From: Cryobacterium breve
Lineage (GTDB): Bacteria > Actinomycetota > Actinomycetes > Actinomycetales > Microbacteriaceae
NCBI RefSeq assembly: GCF_004402375.1
Contig: NZ_SOGJ01000022.1
Span: forward strand, 1 to 64,000
DNA length: 64,000 nt
Direction: 5' to 3'
This document shows, piece after piece, positions 1 to 9,191 of the stretch. A model generated the notes under the pieces. That model worked only from the letters and a program-made list of their open reading frames with translations, made no database searches and was not told the DNA's origin. Each line of letters opens with the position of its first letter. The stretch's first letter is position 1. Position numbers and translations under genes: made by a program.

Positions 1-81
1 GGGCGGCCGCGTGCCGGGGGCCTGCCGGGGCGGGCCGGGGGCGGGCGGGGCCGGCGGAGCCAGCGCGGGGCATCCGCGGTG

Positions 82-162
82 ACGTTAACACGGAGATTTT
101 TAGGACACACCGGGTTTGGTGGCGCGATGAACGGCGTGTCGCGAAAAAGTCCTCAGTTAGCG
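82..162. repeat. Dispersed inverted-repeat element, subfamily A, copy 1
   Basis: About 80 bp with imperfect inverted arms. The right arm reads GGCGTGTCGCGAAAAAG then CCTCAGTTAG. The left arm (TTAACACGGAGATTTTT, then GACACACCG) is its degenerate partner. Related copies lie at 46381, 50626, 52251, 52421 and 52599. It sits downstream of the helicase gene that ends at 318. Nothing recognisable is seen in 1-81. Confidence 0.7.
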
Positions 163-198
163 CGATGGCACGGATGCCGCGGCGCGGGTTCAGAGGAT

Positions 199-308
199 AA
201 CTCACCCACCACAGGCCCACCCACCGAGCAACTCAACCACCGCAGACCCACCCACCGAGCAACTCACCCACCGCAGACCCACCCACCGAGCAACTCACCC
301 ACCGCCGA
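199..308. repeat. 31-bp tandem repeat, three units
   Basis: Three near-identical 31-bp units start at 216, 247 and 278 (CCCACCCACCGAGCAACTCA plus CCCACCGCAGA), with a partial unit before them. They are noncoding and lie just beyond the stop of the helicase gene. The period is too short and the array too regular for CRISPR. Confidence 0.8.
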
Positions 309-317
309 GAGACGGAG

Positions 318-2666
318 CTACAGCCCCGCGGGCAGCGGAACAGTGGAGACGAGATACAGCCGTTGCGTCGGCCGCGTCATCGCCACGTACAGCGCCCCGG
401 CCCCACGCGAAGACGCCGCCACGATCCCCGCCGGGTCCACCACGATCACGGCGTCGAATTCCAGCCCCTTGGCGTCGTGCGGGGTGAGCACCGCGACGTC
501 CTTGAGCAGCCCAGCAGCCCCCACACCGACACTGATACCAACACCGCCACCAAGACCAAGACCAGCACCGCCGCCGCCACCAACACCAACACCAACACCA
601 ACACCGCCACCGCCACCAGCCCCGACTCCGACACCCGAGTCACCGAACGCAGCAGACAGCGCAGCAACAACGCCAGCCAGCGCGGGCTCCAGCACGATCA
701 CTGCAACGGTTCCGCCTAACCCCAAAAGCCGTTCCCGACGAACAGCCGAAACGACATCCGGAAGCGTCGAAATCGGCCACTCGCTCGCCCGCACCGACCG
801 GGCCGGGGTGATCGGCAGGTTGTGTGCCAGGGCCATCGACTCGGCAGCCGACGCGATCTGGCTGGGGGTGCGGTAGTTCACGGTGAGCTCCTCCAGCCGC
901 CAGCGCGACTCCTCCTGCGACCCGGAGAGCAGGGGCGCGAGGGCATCGCGCCAGTTAGAGGCGGCGGCGGCCGACGCCGCCTGCGCGATGTCGCCCACGA
1001 TCGTGAACGACCGCAGGGGGCCGCGCCGCAGCACCAGCCGCCACTGCATCGGCGACAGCTCCTGCGCCTCGTCGACGACAACGTGCCCGTAGGTCCAGCT
1101 GCGGTCGAGGGCGGCGCGCTCGGCCGTGGTGGCCCGGTCGCCCAGCTCGGCGAAGTTGTCGGCGAGCGCCTTGGCGTTCACCAAACCCTTCACTTCCATG
1201 TTCGAGATGGCCAGCTCCGCGTTCTCCACGTCGCGTTTGCGCTGCTCCTTCTGCTCACGCTTCTGGGCGGCGTCGACCACGTTGTACTCGCCCAGGTGCT
1301 CGGCGGCCTCGTCGAGCAGCGGCACATCAGAGATGGTGAACTCGGCGCCCCGCGCCCGGTGCAGCAGCGCGCGCTTCGCGGGTGTCCAGGCGGGGGTGAG
1401 CTGCGCCAGCCACTGCGGACGCGCGTAGAGGTCTTGAACGAGCTTCTCGGGGGTGAGCGGCAGCCAGGCGGTGTTCAGGGCCACGCGCACGTCGTCGGCC
1501 AGGCGCAGGTCTTCGCGCAGCATGGGCAGGTCGGTGTCGTCCATCGACCGGCCCTGAGCCTTCAACTGTGCGAGCCACTCCCGCGACAAAGCGGCGAGCG
1601 CATTCTTCACGAACGTGACCCGGGCCTCGTTGTGCGGCTTGCCGCTGGCCCGCGCCCGGTGAATGGCGGTCTCGATCAGCTGCGGCTTCAAAGTGATCCG
1701 GTCACCGTTCACGACCAACACCTGCGAAGACGAAGGCACTCGCTGCCGCGAGCGCACGGCGCGCTCGACGAGCCGGGCCATGGAGGTCTGGCCCTTGATC
1801 GCGGCGACGGCCGGGGCATCCTCTCGGGTGGCCTCAATGCCCGGGTAGAGCTGGCCCACGGATGCGAGCACAACCCCGGTCTCCCCCAGCGACGGCAGCA
1901 CCGCCTCGATGTAGTTCAGGAAGGACTCCGACGGCCCCACGATGAGCACACCCGAGTTCTTCAGCCGATCCCGATGCGTATATAAGAGGTACGCCGCACG
2001 GTGCAGGGCCACGGCCGTCTTACCGGTGCCGGGGCCGCCCTGCACGACGAGCACACCCTTCAGGTCTGAACGGATGATGCGGTCCTGCTCCGCCTGGATC
2101 GTGGAGACGATATCGCTCATATGCCCGGTGCGCTGGGCGGTGAGGGCGGCCAGTAGTGCGCCCTCACCCTGGTGCACGGTTGCCGAATCGCCCTCGAGCA
2201 GCGCGGCGTCGAGGATCTCGTCCTCGATGCGCACGATGTCGCGGCCCTTCGACAGCAGGTGCCGGCGGGCGCGGGCGCCGAGCGGCGTGGCGGCGGTGGC
2301 CTGGTAGAACGCACTGGCCTGCGGCACCCGCCAATCCAACAGGATGGGCTGCAGGTCTTCGTCGCGCAACCCCAGCCGGCCGATGTAACGGTAGACGGAG
2401 TCAGAGCCAGAATCTGAATCAGAATCAGAGGCGGCCACTTCGAGCCGGCCGAATGCCAGCCGGTCGTCCACCTCGCGCAGCTGCACGATGCGGTCTTCGT
2501 AAAGCCGCGCAAACGTGTCGCGCTCCGAGCGGGACTGGTGGTTGCCGCCCACGTCGAGACGCCGCACGGCCACGAGCTGCTGCTCGGCTTCCCGCTGCAA
2601 TGCGTCGAGGCGCGCGTAGAGGTTCGCCACGTAGTTCTGTTCCCGCTGAAGCTCCTGGTCAACCAT
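318..2666 (-). CDS. helD: HelD-like superfamily 1 helicase (RNA polymerase recycling motor)
   Basis: UvrD/Rep-type ATPase of about 782 residues, the usual HelD size. In the family, HelD binds RNA polymerase and releases stalled or nucleic-acid-bound enzyme. Seen here: an N-terminal coiled-coil-like arm (residues 1-60), Walker A GGPGTGKT near 210-217, Walker B VVDEAQELSP near 535, and the late motif TPHDAKGLEFD. ATG at 2666 is chosen because AGGGG lies 7 bases upstream; a GTG two codons earlier is possible. Odd: a long Gly/Val-rich low-complexity stretch (about residues 670-715) sits just before the TPHDAKGLEFD motif, and a Ser/Asp repeat near residue 85. Both are made of short tandem DNA repeats. 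It is probably monocistronic. Confidence 0.85.
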   Translation of the reverse strand: MVDQELQREQNYVANLYARLDALQREAEQQLVAVRRLDVGGNHQSRSERDTFARLYEDRIVQLREVDDRLAFGRLEVAASDSDSDSGSDSVYRYIGRLGLRDEDLQPILLDWRVPQASAFYQATAATPLGARARRHLLSKGRDIVRIEDEILDAALLEGDSATVHQGEGALLAALTAQRTGHMSDIVSTIQAEQDRIIRSDLKGVLVVQGGPGTGKTAVALHRAAYLLYTHRDRLKNSGVLIVGPSESFLNYIEAVLPSLGETGVVLASVGQLYPGIEATREDAPAVAAIKGQTSMARLVERAVRSRQRVPSSSQVLVVNGDRITLKPQLIETAIHRARASGKPHNEARVTFVKNALAALSREWLAQLKAQGRSMDDTDLPMLREDLRLADDVRVALNTAWLPLTPEKLVQDLYARPQWLAQLTPAWTPAKRALLHRARGAEFTISDVPLLDEAAEHLGEYNVVDAAQKREQKEQRKRDVENAELAISNMEVKGLVNAKALADNFAELGDRATTAERAALDRSWTYGHVVVDEAQELSPMQWRLVLRRGPLRSFTIVGDIAQAASAAAASNWRDALAPLLSGSQEESRWRLEELTVNYRTPSQIASAAESMALAHNLPITPARSVRASEWPISTLPDVVSAVRRERLLGLGGTVAVIVLEPALAGVVAALSAAFGDSGVGVGAGGGGGVGVGVGVGGGGGAGLGLGGGVGISVGVGAAGLLKDVAVLTPHDAKGLEFDAVIVVDPAGIVAASSRGAGALYVAMTRPTQRLYLVSTVPLPAGL

Positions 2667-2775
2667 TGGCACACCCCTTGAATTCCGAGCCTCAAGTTTA
2701 CTCGGCTCACGCAGGGCCGCCGGACATGCTCAGCGTCGTTGGCCACGCATACGCGACCCACGCGGCCACAGGCCG

Positions 2776-3822
2776 TTATTCGATCGTCTGCACCTCGGGC
2801 TGGTAGGCGTCGAGGGTGTCCGTCTGGAACCCCTGCTGCACGGCCTTGAGCTTCTCCTGGTCGACCACGACGATCGACTGGCCGTCGGGCGAGGTGCCGG
2901 TGCCCGTCGTCGGCAGGGTGAAGAACGTGACGTCGCCCACGCGCACGTCGCGCAGCTGCACGGCCAGCCCGGCCACGTAGGCGGAGTTCAGCCCGTCGTC
3001 AACGGCGAGGTAGGGGGCAATCGCCCCGACCAAGCCGCTGATCTTTGCGGGGTTCGTGAGGGTTTCCGCCGTCAGCGACTTGCCCAGCACGGCCTTGATG
3101 AAGGCCTGCTGGTTGCGGGCCCGCTGAAAGTCTCCGTCCGCGAAGGCGTACCGTTCCCGCACGAACGCCAGCGCCTCCGTGCCGTTCAGGCGCTGGGGTC
3201 CCTCGGCGAAGTAGCGCCCCGGCAGCGCAGACGAGTCGAAGCCGACCGGGTTGTCGATGTCGACGCCGCCCAGGGCATCCGTGATGCCCTTGAACCCGGT
3301 GAAGTCGACGATGGCCACATGGTCGATGCGCGCACCCAGCAGACCCTCGATGGTCTGCACGGCCAGGGGAACCCCGCCGTAGCTCATGGCGGCGTTGATC
3401 TTGGCCTCGCCCTCACCCGGAATGTCGACCCAGCTGTCACGCATGATCGACATGACGTAGATGTTCTCGCGGTTCTCCGGCACGTGCACCACCATGATGG
3501 TGTCCGAGCGCTGGCCGGTGAGGTCGGCGATCGACCCGTCGTTCGCCCCGCGGGTGTCCGAACCGAGCAGAAGGATGTTCTGCCCGGTCGCCGCATCGCC
3601 GGTTGCCCCATCACCGGTTGCCGCCGGCGGCCGTGACGCCTCGTCGGGGAACACGTCGGGGATCTTCACGGTCTGACTGTCGAAGGTATTGCTGAGCGTC
3701 CAGGCGTAGACGCCCGCGGCCCCGCCGACGAGCAGCACGACGGCGGCGATGGCGACGAGCGCAATCCGCCATCCGCGGCGTTTCCGCCGGGGCGCCGGTG
3801 CGCCAGACCACTCGCCGGTCAC
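2776..3822 (-). CDS. LytR-CpsA-Psr (LCP) family cell-wall polymer ligase
   Basis: 348 residues. LCP proteins move a polyprenyl-linked polymer onto peptidoglycan at the outer face of the membrane. After a basic N-terminus (RRKRRGWR) there is one membrane segment (about residues 17-38), then the LCP domain with SDTIMVVHVP, the MRDSWVDIPG stretch and the conserved end REEY-like RERYAFADGDFQRARNQQ. GTG at 3822 is chosen because it overlaps the ugd stop as GTGA; frames reaching further upstream only read through ugd. Coupling to ugd and the position at the end of the polysaccharide locus suggest that it attaches this cluster's product. The exact substrate is inferred. Confidence 0.88.
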   Translation of the reverse strand: MTGEWSGAPAPRRKRRGWRIALVAIAAVVLLVGGAAGVYAWTLSNTFDSQTVKIPDVFPDEASRPPAATGDGATGDAATGQNILLLGSDTRGANDGSIADLTGQRSDTIMVVHVPENRENIYVMSIMRDSWVDIPGEGEAKINAAMSYGGVPLAVQTIEGLLGARIDHVAIVDFTGFKGITDALGGVDIDNPVGFDSSALPGRYFAEGPQRLNGTEALAFVRERYAFADGDFQRARNQQAFIKAVLGKSLTAETLTNPAKISGLVGAIAPYLAVDDGLNSAYVAGLAVQLRDVRVGDVTFFTLPTTGTGTSPDGQSIVVVDQEKLKAVQQGFQTDTLDAYQPEVQTIE

Positions 3823-5132
3823 GGTCGCCCCAGTCCCAGGTAGGTCCAGCCGGCGGCGCGCCAGGCTGCGGCATCGAGGGTGTTGCGGCCGTCGATGATG
3901 ATCGGCACGCGCACGAGTGCGGCCGCCCAGACCGGGTCGATCTGCTTGAACTCGGCCCATTCGGTGACCAACACCACCGCGTCGGCGGCCCGCAGGGTCT
4001 CCTCGATGCTGGTCGAATAGGTGAGCTGCGGATGCCGCAACCGCGAGTTCTCAATCCCCTGCGGGTCGGTGGCCATCACGTCGGCGCCGAGGCCCCGTAG
4101 TTGCACGGCCACGTCGAGCGCCGGCGAGTCCCGCACGTCGTCGGAGTGCGGCTTGAAGCTGAGCCCGAGCACCGCCACCTTGGCCGTGTAGACGGGCTTG
4201 TCCAGGGCCTGCAGGGTCATGGCGACCACCCGCTGCCGCTGGCGCATGTTGATCGCGTCGACCTCCTTCAGAAAGGAGACCGACTCGCCCCGGCCCAGTT
4301 CCTCGGCACGGGCGGTGAACGCACGGATGTCCTTGGGCAGGCAGCCACCACCGAACCCGACACCCGCGTTCAGAAAGCGGCGGCCGATGCGGTTGTCGAA
4401 GCCGATGGCGTCGGCCAGTTCGGTGATGTTCGCCCCGGAAACGTCGGCGATCTCGCTCATGGCGTTGATGAAGCTGATCTTGGTGGCCAGGAACGCGTTG
4501 GCGGCGACCTTGACGAGCTCCGCTGTCGCGTAGTCGGTCACGATCAGCGGCGTTTCCGCGGCCATCGCTGACGCGTAGACCTCGTTCAACAGTGCGGTGG
4601 CGTGCTCGCCGGCCGCGCCGGCCGGCACCCCGTAGACCAGGCGGTCCGGGCTGATGGTGTCTTTCACGGCGAAGCCCTCGCGCAGGAACTCGGGGTTCCA
4701 GGCCAGGGTGGCCCCGCTGCCGGATGCCTCGATCACGCTGGCCAGGCGGGCGGCGGTGCCGACCGGCACCGTGCTCTTGCCCACGACCAGGTCACCGGCC
4801 GCAAGGTGGGGCAGCAGCGACTGCACGGCCGCGTCGACGTAGCTGAGATCGGCCGCGTGGCTGCCCGCCTTCTGCGGAGTGCCGACCCCGACGAAATGCA
4901 CCTGCGCGCCGGCGGCATCGGCAATGTCCGTGCTGAAGCGCAACCGACCCGATGCCATGGCCGAGGTGAGAATCTCGGGCAGGCCAGGCTCGTAGAACGG
5001 CGGTGTGCCCGCGGCCAGCTGGTCGATCTTTCGAGCATCGATATCGATGCCCACCACGTCGTGGCCCAACTCGGCCATCGCCGACGCGTGCACGGCCCCG
5101 AGATAGCCACAGCCGATTACGGATAGTTTCAT
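3819..5132 (-). CDS. ugd: UDP-glucose 6-dehydrogenase
   Basis: 437 residues, normal for the family. It oxidises UDP-glucose to UDP-glucuronate with two NAD+. Seen: an N-terminal Rossmann motif GCGYLG (residues 8-13), the central helix TAELVKVAANAF, and the catalytic cysteine Cys264 in GFGGGCLPKD. ATG at 5132 has GGTGGAGA upstream as ribosome-binding site. It overlaps the LCP gene by 4 bp. A UDP-ManNAc dehydrogenase is less likely from the motifs but cannot be excluded. It would supply glucuronate to the polysaccharide made by the genes to the right. Confidence 0.88.
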   Translation of the reverse strand: MKLSVIGCGYLGAVHASAMAELGHDVVGIDIDARKIDQLAAGTPPFYEPGLPEILTSAMASGRLRFSTDIADAAGAQVHFVGVGTPQKAGSHAADLSYVDAAVQSLLPHLAAGDLVVGKSTVPVGTAARLASVIEASGSGATLAWNPEFLREGFAVKDTISPDRLVYGVPAGAAGEHATALLNEVYASAMAAETPLIVTDYATAELVKVAANAFLATKISFINAMSEIADVSGANITELADAIGFDNRIGRRFLNAGVGFGGGCLPKDIRAFTARAEELGRGESVSFLKEVDAINMRQRQRVVAMTLQALDKPVYTAKVAVLGLSFKPHSDDVRDSPALDVAVQLRGLGADVMATDPQGIENSRLRHPQLTYSTSIEETLRAADAVVLVTEWAEFKQIDPVWAAALVRVPIIIDGRNTLDAAAWRAAGWTYLGLGRP

Positions 5133-5186
5133 ATCGTCTTCTCCACCCCTGAAGCCTAGCCTCGGGCATCAGAGGAGGCAGCCCAA

Positions 5187-5202
5187 CCCCCTCCTTGGGG
5201 GG
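5187..5202. promoter_or_regulatory. C5/G6 palindrome upstream of ugd
   Basis: CCCCC-TCCTT-GGGGGG lies 55-70 bp upstream of the ugd start. A very similar block (CCCCCC-TCAT-GGGGG) is upstream of the wzc-like gene at 30940-30954. Shared placement suggests a protein-binding site for the polysaccharide locus; the regulator is unknown. Confidence 0.4.
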
Positions 5203-5248
5203 CGGAAAACCGCGAGTCTGATGTCACCGCAGCACTACAGTGAAAATT

Positions 5249-5395
5249 GTGACTAAGATCCGGCCCGAGCAGATGGGCCACAAAGCAATCTTGCGACGAG
5301 GTCGCAGCACCAAAGGGCTTCAGTACGCCGTTCTGGCCGTAGCTGCGGTCTCCGCCGGCGTCATCGGCTACGCCGCCTTCGCCATCGGCCTATAG
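5249..5395 (+). CDS. Small single-span membrane protein (48 aa), hypothetical
   Basis: GTG-initiated frame of 48 codons ending in TAG. It has a basic N-terminal half (KIRPEQMGHK, ILRRGRSTKG), then a hydrophobic helix from about residue 25 to 48 (LQYAVLAVAAVSAGVIGY and on). It is the only plus-strand frame between the divergent flanks of ugd and the DUF4012 gene, and it fills that gap neatly. No clear Shine-Dalgarno sequence is visible, so it may be leaderless. The alternating basic/hydrophobic pattern argues for a real gene. Function unknown. Confidence 0.45.
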   Translation: MTKIRPEQMGHKAILRRGRSTKGLQYAVLAVAAVSAGVIGYAAFAIGL

Positions 5396-5409
5396 CCCTG
5401 CCGCCCTGA

Positions 5410-7275
5410 CTACCCCGCCGCGACGGTGGCGCAGTCGAGGGGCAGATCTGAGATCGTCGTGGGGTTCACCATCGGGGTGACCTCGGCCTCAATCGCCTTC
5501 GTGCCGGCGGCAGCCGCCACCACGTCGAGTGTGATCTTCGACGTCGCACCGGGCTCCATGCTCACGATCAGTTTCGCCACCGGGTAGTCAGTGTCGTGAA
5601 ACGACTCAAGTTGCACGGGAGCACCGTCAACCGTCGCTCCCACGATCTGCGAACCGGGCGGGGCGTAGACCATGACGATCATGCGCTGCACACCCGGCTC
5701 CAGCTTCTCCCGCACGAACGTGCCCAGAATCGACGGGCTGATGGTCGTCGCCGCATCGGCTGGAATCTCGTTGGTGAGGTCAACTCCGACGCGGTACGAC
5801 GCCTTCCCATCAGCCCGGCACGCAGCCTGACCGAGGCTCACGGACTGCTTCAGGTAGTAGTTCATCTTCGAACCGACGTTTTCCTGAAAGTAGACTCCGA
5901 CCCGATCGGTCTTCTCATCGCTCTTCGGCAGGGATCCATCTACCCCGAGAGTCTCGAAGATGGCTTGTTCTTCTACCTTGGGACTCCACATCAGCACCCG
6001 GTGCTCGCTCGTGGCCTGGGTGAGGGCTGAGAGCACCACCTGGGGGTCCAGGTCTCCGCCGAGGAGCTGATCGAATGTTCTTGTGACGATCTCCGCATAG
6101 ACGGCATCCTGAGCCGCATTGTCTGCGCCAATATCATCGGTGTTGTAACGCATATAGACACCGTTCAGGAGCAAGGGTACAAGGGTGTCGCTCGTCAGAA
6201 CATCGCCTGTCGACAACGGAATCGGAGCGGTCCCGCGCAGAAGATATCCCAGCGCCACAGGGTCAATGGATATCACACCGTCAACTTCTGTTCCGAACTG
6301 CCGTTTCCACATCTCCTGCGCCGTCTCGGCCGCGCTCTCGAAACTGGGCCGCACTGTGAGGTTTGACATTGCCCGGCCGTACTCCGATCCATACAGCGTT
6401 TCAACACCTTCCGGCAGAGGAACCACGGATTCCTGGTAATAAGCGAAGTTCCCGAATCCCGCCGGCACGGCGTCACCCAGCGTGACGCGCGCCTTGTCTA
6501 TCGTCAACAGGGCGAACGAGAGCGAGGTGCCTCCAAGCGCGCGTGCTTCAGCGTTGTTCTGGAACACGATGACGTAGTTGCGTGAGGCACTCCCCCCGAG
6601 TGCATCCGGAACAGCGTCTACTGCCTGACTAGCTGACACCAGCGTCGGCGTGATGCTTCCCAGGAAGCCCTGGAATTCGGCCACGGCTGCGGTAACTTGG
6701 CTGACGGTCCTGCTGGTGTCGAGATCGCTGACCCGCTTGTCCGCTGCCGCAAACACAGTACTGGCTTGTTTGAGCGACTCCCCCGCTGCAACAATCGGCG
6801 CCAGGTCGATGGCGCCGTCAGCAGGCTTCAAAGCCGCCGGATTCAACGTCGCCGCGGCCGCGGCCAAGGGGACGGCCGCGCCGCTGACCACGTCATCGGC
6901 GACATCGGCGAGGTTTCGCACAGCCGCAAGATTGGCCCCCGCCAACGGAAGGGACTCCGCTGCACGCCACACCGGATCGCCGGTCAGATCTCGGGCACGG
7001 GCGGTGTGCTTTGCCATTCTCTTCACCGATGTGGAGACCGCGGCCGAGTCTCCTGCAAGCACCTGCGCTTTGATCGTAGAGGCCAGCGGTATTGCTGCTT
7101 CCAGTTCGGCCTTCGCCTTGAACCCCCGGACGCCCAACCAAGCACCAGCGACGATGACTACGACTACGACTACGACTACGACAATCGCCGCCCAGAACCA
7201 CCACCGACGATGAACCCTGGGCTTGCGGCGCTTCGCGGCCCTCCGGGCACCCGAGCGGTTTCTTATTTCAGTCAC
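5410..7275 (-). CDS. DUF4012 domain-containing membrane protein
   Basis: 621 residues with a basic N-terminus (RRAAKRRKPRVHRR), one membrane helix (about 26-46), then a large extracytoplasmic domain. DUF4012 proteins of this length are common in actinobacterial polysaccharide loci; their biochemical role is not settled. Recognisable stretches are RNYVIVFQNNAEARALGG and the LTVRPSFESAAETAQEMW region. The membrane helix holds nine consecutive valines, encoded by a hexanucleotide repeat (GTAGTC on the minus strand, 7148-7188), so its length could vary by slippage. It lies between ugd and an IS3 remnant. Confidence 0.85.
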   Translation of the reverse strand: MTEIRNRSGARRAAKRRKPRVHRRWWFWAAIVVVVVVVVVIVAGAWLGVRGFKAKAELEAAIPLASTIKAQVLAGDSAAVSTSVKRMAKHTARARDLTGDPVWRAAESLPLAGANLAAVRNLADVADDVVSGAAVPLAAAAATLNPAALKPADGAIDLAPIVAAGESLKQASTVFAAADKRVSDLDTSRTVSQVTAAVAEFQGFLGSITPTLVSASQAVDAVPDALGGSASRNYVIVFQNNAEARALGGTSLSFALLTIDKARVTLGDAVPAGFGNFAYYQESVVPLPEGVETLYGSEYGRAMSNLTVRPSFESAAETAQEMWKRQFGTEVDGVISIDPVALGYLLRGTAPIPLSTGDVLTSDTLVPLLLNGVYMRYNTDDIGADNAAQDAVYAEIVTRTFDQLLGGDLDPQVVLSALTQATSEHRVLMWSPKVEEQAIFETLGVDGSLPKSDEKTDRVGVYFQENVGSKMNYYLKQSVSLGQAACRADGKASYRVGVDLTNEIPADAATTISPSILGTFVREKLEPGVQRMIVMVYAPPGSQIVGATVDGAPVQLESFHDTDYPVAKLIVSMEPGATSKITLDVVAAAAGTKAIEAEVTPMVNPTTISDLPLDCATVAAG

Positions 7276-7313
7276 TGTGTCATTGAATCAGGTCGACACG
7301 TTCCCGGAGAACC

Positions 7314-7755
7314 ACTGGCCTTGACCCCGGTTGGTGGACACCTCCCAAGAGAGAGTGTTCATCATGGGAAAACACGCCGAGAATTCGCTCCTGAATCCAA
7401 AGACGAGGCCGCGAAGCTAGTGATCAACACCGGTCGGCCCGTGTCGACCGTGACAGGCGGGCTTGGCGTCAAGGAAGCCACTCTGGGCTGGTGAGTGAAC
7501 CTGTTCCAAGCCAGCCACGACACCGGCGAGGCCGGGGTCGCGGAGACGGAGTAGGCCAACCTGCTGCGGCTGCGCGAAGAAAACGCGGACCTGGCACTGG
7601 ACCGGGCGTTTCTATGGAAGCTTCCCCCTCCTTCGCCCAGGAGGCCTCCGTTACGAACGCCAAGCGTTCGCTCTGATGCTGGTCGAGAAGAACAAAAACG
7701 CGGACTTCGCTAGAGCCGCATAACCCCGCGTCCACTAACCGGGGGCAAAGCCAGT
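7314..7755 (+). mobile_element. Internally deleted IS3-family element with both ends preserved
   Basis: Inverted repeats at 7314-7341 and 7728-7755 agree at about 24 of 28 positions (ACTGGCYTTGMCCCCGGTT plus RGTGGACRC). Between them is a wrecked OrfA: the frame from about 7378 gives EFAPESKDEAAKLV, GRPVSTVTGGLGV and LLRLREENADLAL, hallmarks of IS3 OrfA, broken by in-frame stops at 7492 and about 7555 and by frameshifts. OrfB (the DDE transposase) is absent. At about 440 bp it is a MITE-like derivative. No clear target duplication is seen. Confidence 0.75.
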
Positions 7756-8868
7756 CGTGCACGGTAAGGCGTTGATATCTGAGATTGATTGGCGTGACAC
7801 TCGATCGGGCGGTTATCAATTCTGAGCGGCGAGCTCCGGTCCTTCTTGCGTCCGTTCGTTTCTTGAGCTCCGCAAACGGGTATTCGACGTATCGGTATGT
7901 GGTCCACGACAAGACCCCAGTCACCGACATAACCAGCACCACGTTGGCCAGCCACCCGAAGACCGTAGACGGGAAAACGAGGCCAAAGCGGAACAGCATG
8001 AGCGTGACCGGGATGTGCCACAAGTACACACTGTAGGAAATGTCGCCAGCGAACCTGAACGGCCTACGTTCGAGAAGGGTAGCCAGACTTCCCTTGCCGT
8101 TTGTCGTCACGAACAGAATTACTGCGCCGGAGAGAATAGAAAAGCCCAGGTTCAGAAACCCGAAATACCACGCAACCGGGATGCTCAGCAGGCCTAAAAT
8201 CAAAGCGCCCCATCGCCACGGCAGGACCTTACGAATTGAACCGTTGCTGATGAGGCAGAAAATCACCGCGGCGATCATGCCCGAAGCGAAAAGATCCACG
8301 CTCACGACGAAACTGCGCGCGAGGACAGCTACCCAGTTGCCACCCCATTCGAGCCACCGCAACTCAGCCAGTCCGTTCGGATTCGAGACCAGCGCCAGCC
8401 ATACTTTCCCGAGCACGCCCGTAATCAGTAGCGCAACTATTGGCATCACCGCGGCTGCTAGTCGCCCCGCGCGGAACCGCTTATGGGCCGCATACGCCAA
8501 AAGCGCGAGCATCGGCATGACGATATAGAAGATCATCTCAACGGATAGCGACCACGCCACCGAGATCCCCGTCGTCATGCCTGTTGGGAAGAACGTTTGC
8601 AGCATGAGGGCGTTTGGGAGTAACAGCAAGGGGTCAATGAGATACCCGACCGGCTGCTCGCTGGCCAATAGGCCATCCCCTAGCTCTGGCGGTTTTAGAT
8701 ACGCGACGCCTGCTACAAGTGAGACGAACAACAGGATCGCAATGTACGCGGGGAAGATGCGTAGGCAGCGGTTGAACAAGTACCGTCCTAGGCGCGGAGT
8801 CGGGGTGCTATTGAGCACAGCACTAACGAACGGGCGGAATAGGAGGAACGGGACTGCCACCGGAATCG
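7756..8868 (-). pseudogene. Acyltransferase-3 (OafA/YrhL type), truncated at both ends
   Basis: The frame encodes the middle and C-terminal part of an integral-membrane acyltransferase: FLLFRPFVSAVL, YLFNRCLRIFPAYIAIL, GISVAWSLSVEMIFYIVMP, FAGDISYSVYLWHIPV and SWTTYRYVEYPFAELKKR. The N-terminal part that carries the catalytic His and the LDGLRA motif in this family is missing, replaced at about 8869 by an istB fragment. The 3' end runs straight into the IS3 remnant. Such enzymes usually acetylate sugars, so it was probably a modifier of this polymer. Without the catalytic N-terminus it should be inactive. Confidence 0.75.
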
Positions 8869-9188
8869 ATGCGAGGCATGCTGCTGGAGCTGATGGAGCG
8901 CCGATACCGCGAGACATCCACAGTGTTCTGTACCCAGTATCAGCAGAAGGACTGGCACCAACGCCTCGGCTCCGGCGTTCACGCCGACGCCATCATGGAC
9001 CGCATCATCCACAACACCACCTGGGTTGAGACAGGCACCTACAACATGAGGGAACAGACCGCCCAGGCGACCGCGTAAAACATGACGGGACGCCAGTGGT
9101 GCTGAGCCACACCACCACTGGTGCTCTTCCGCACGATTGGCGGGGCTCAACCGCACGATCGGGTGGGGCTCAGAGGCTCGAATACTCA
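8869..9188 (+). mobile_element. 3' end of an IS21-family element with istB fragment
   Basis: 8869-9078 encodes the last 69 residues of an IstB ATPase (LLELMERRYRETSTVFCTQ, GVHADAIMDRI, TYNMREQTAQ), closely matching the C-terminus of the complete istB at 12317-13066. Downstream lie degenerate GGCTCAACCGCACGATC-type terminal repeats, and the element ends ...AATACTCA at 9188, as IS21 ends do. The 5' part is gone. Its left border is the point where the acyltransferase was cut. Confidence 0.7.
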
Positions 9189-9191
9189 GGC

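Noticed and set aside
79..876. 265-codon plus-strand frame over the helicase 3' end
   Set aside because: Thr/Pro-rich shadow produced by the low-complexity repeats inside helD.
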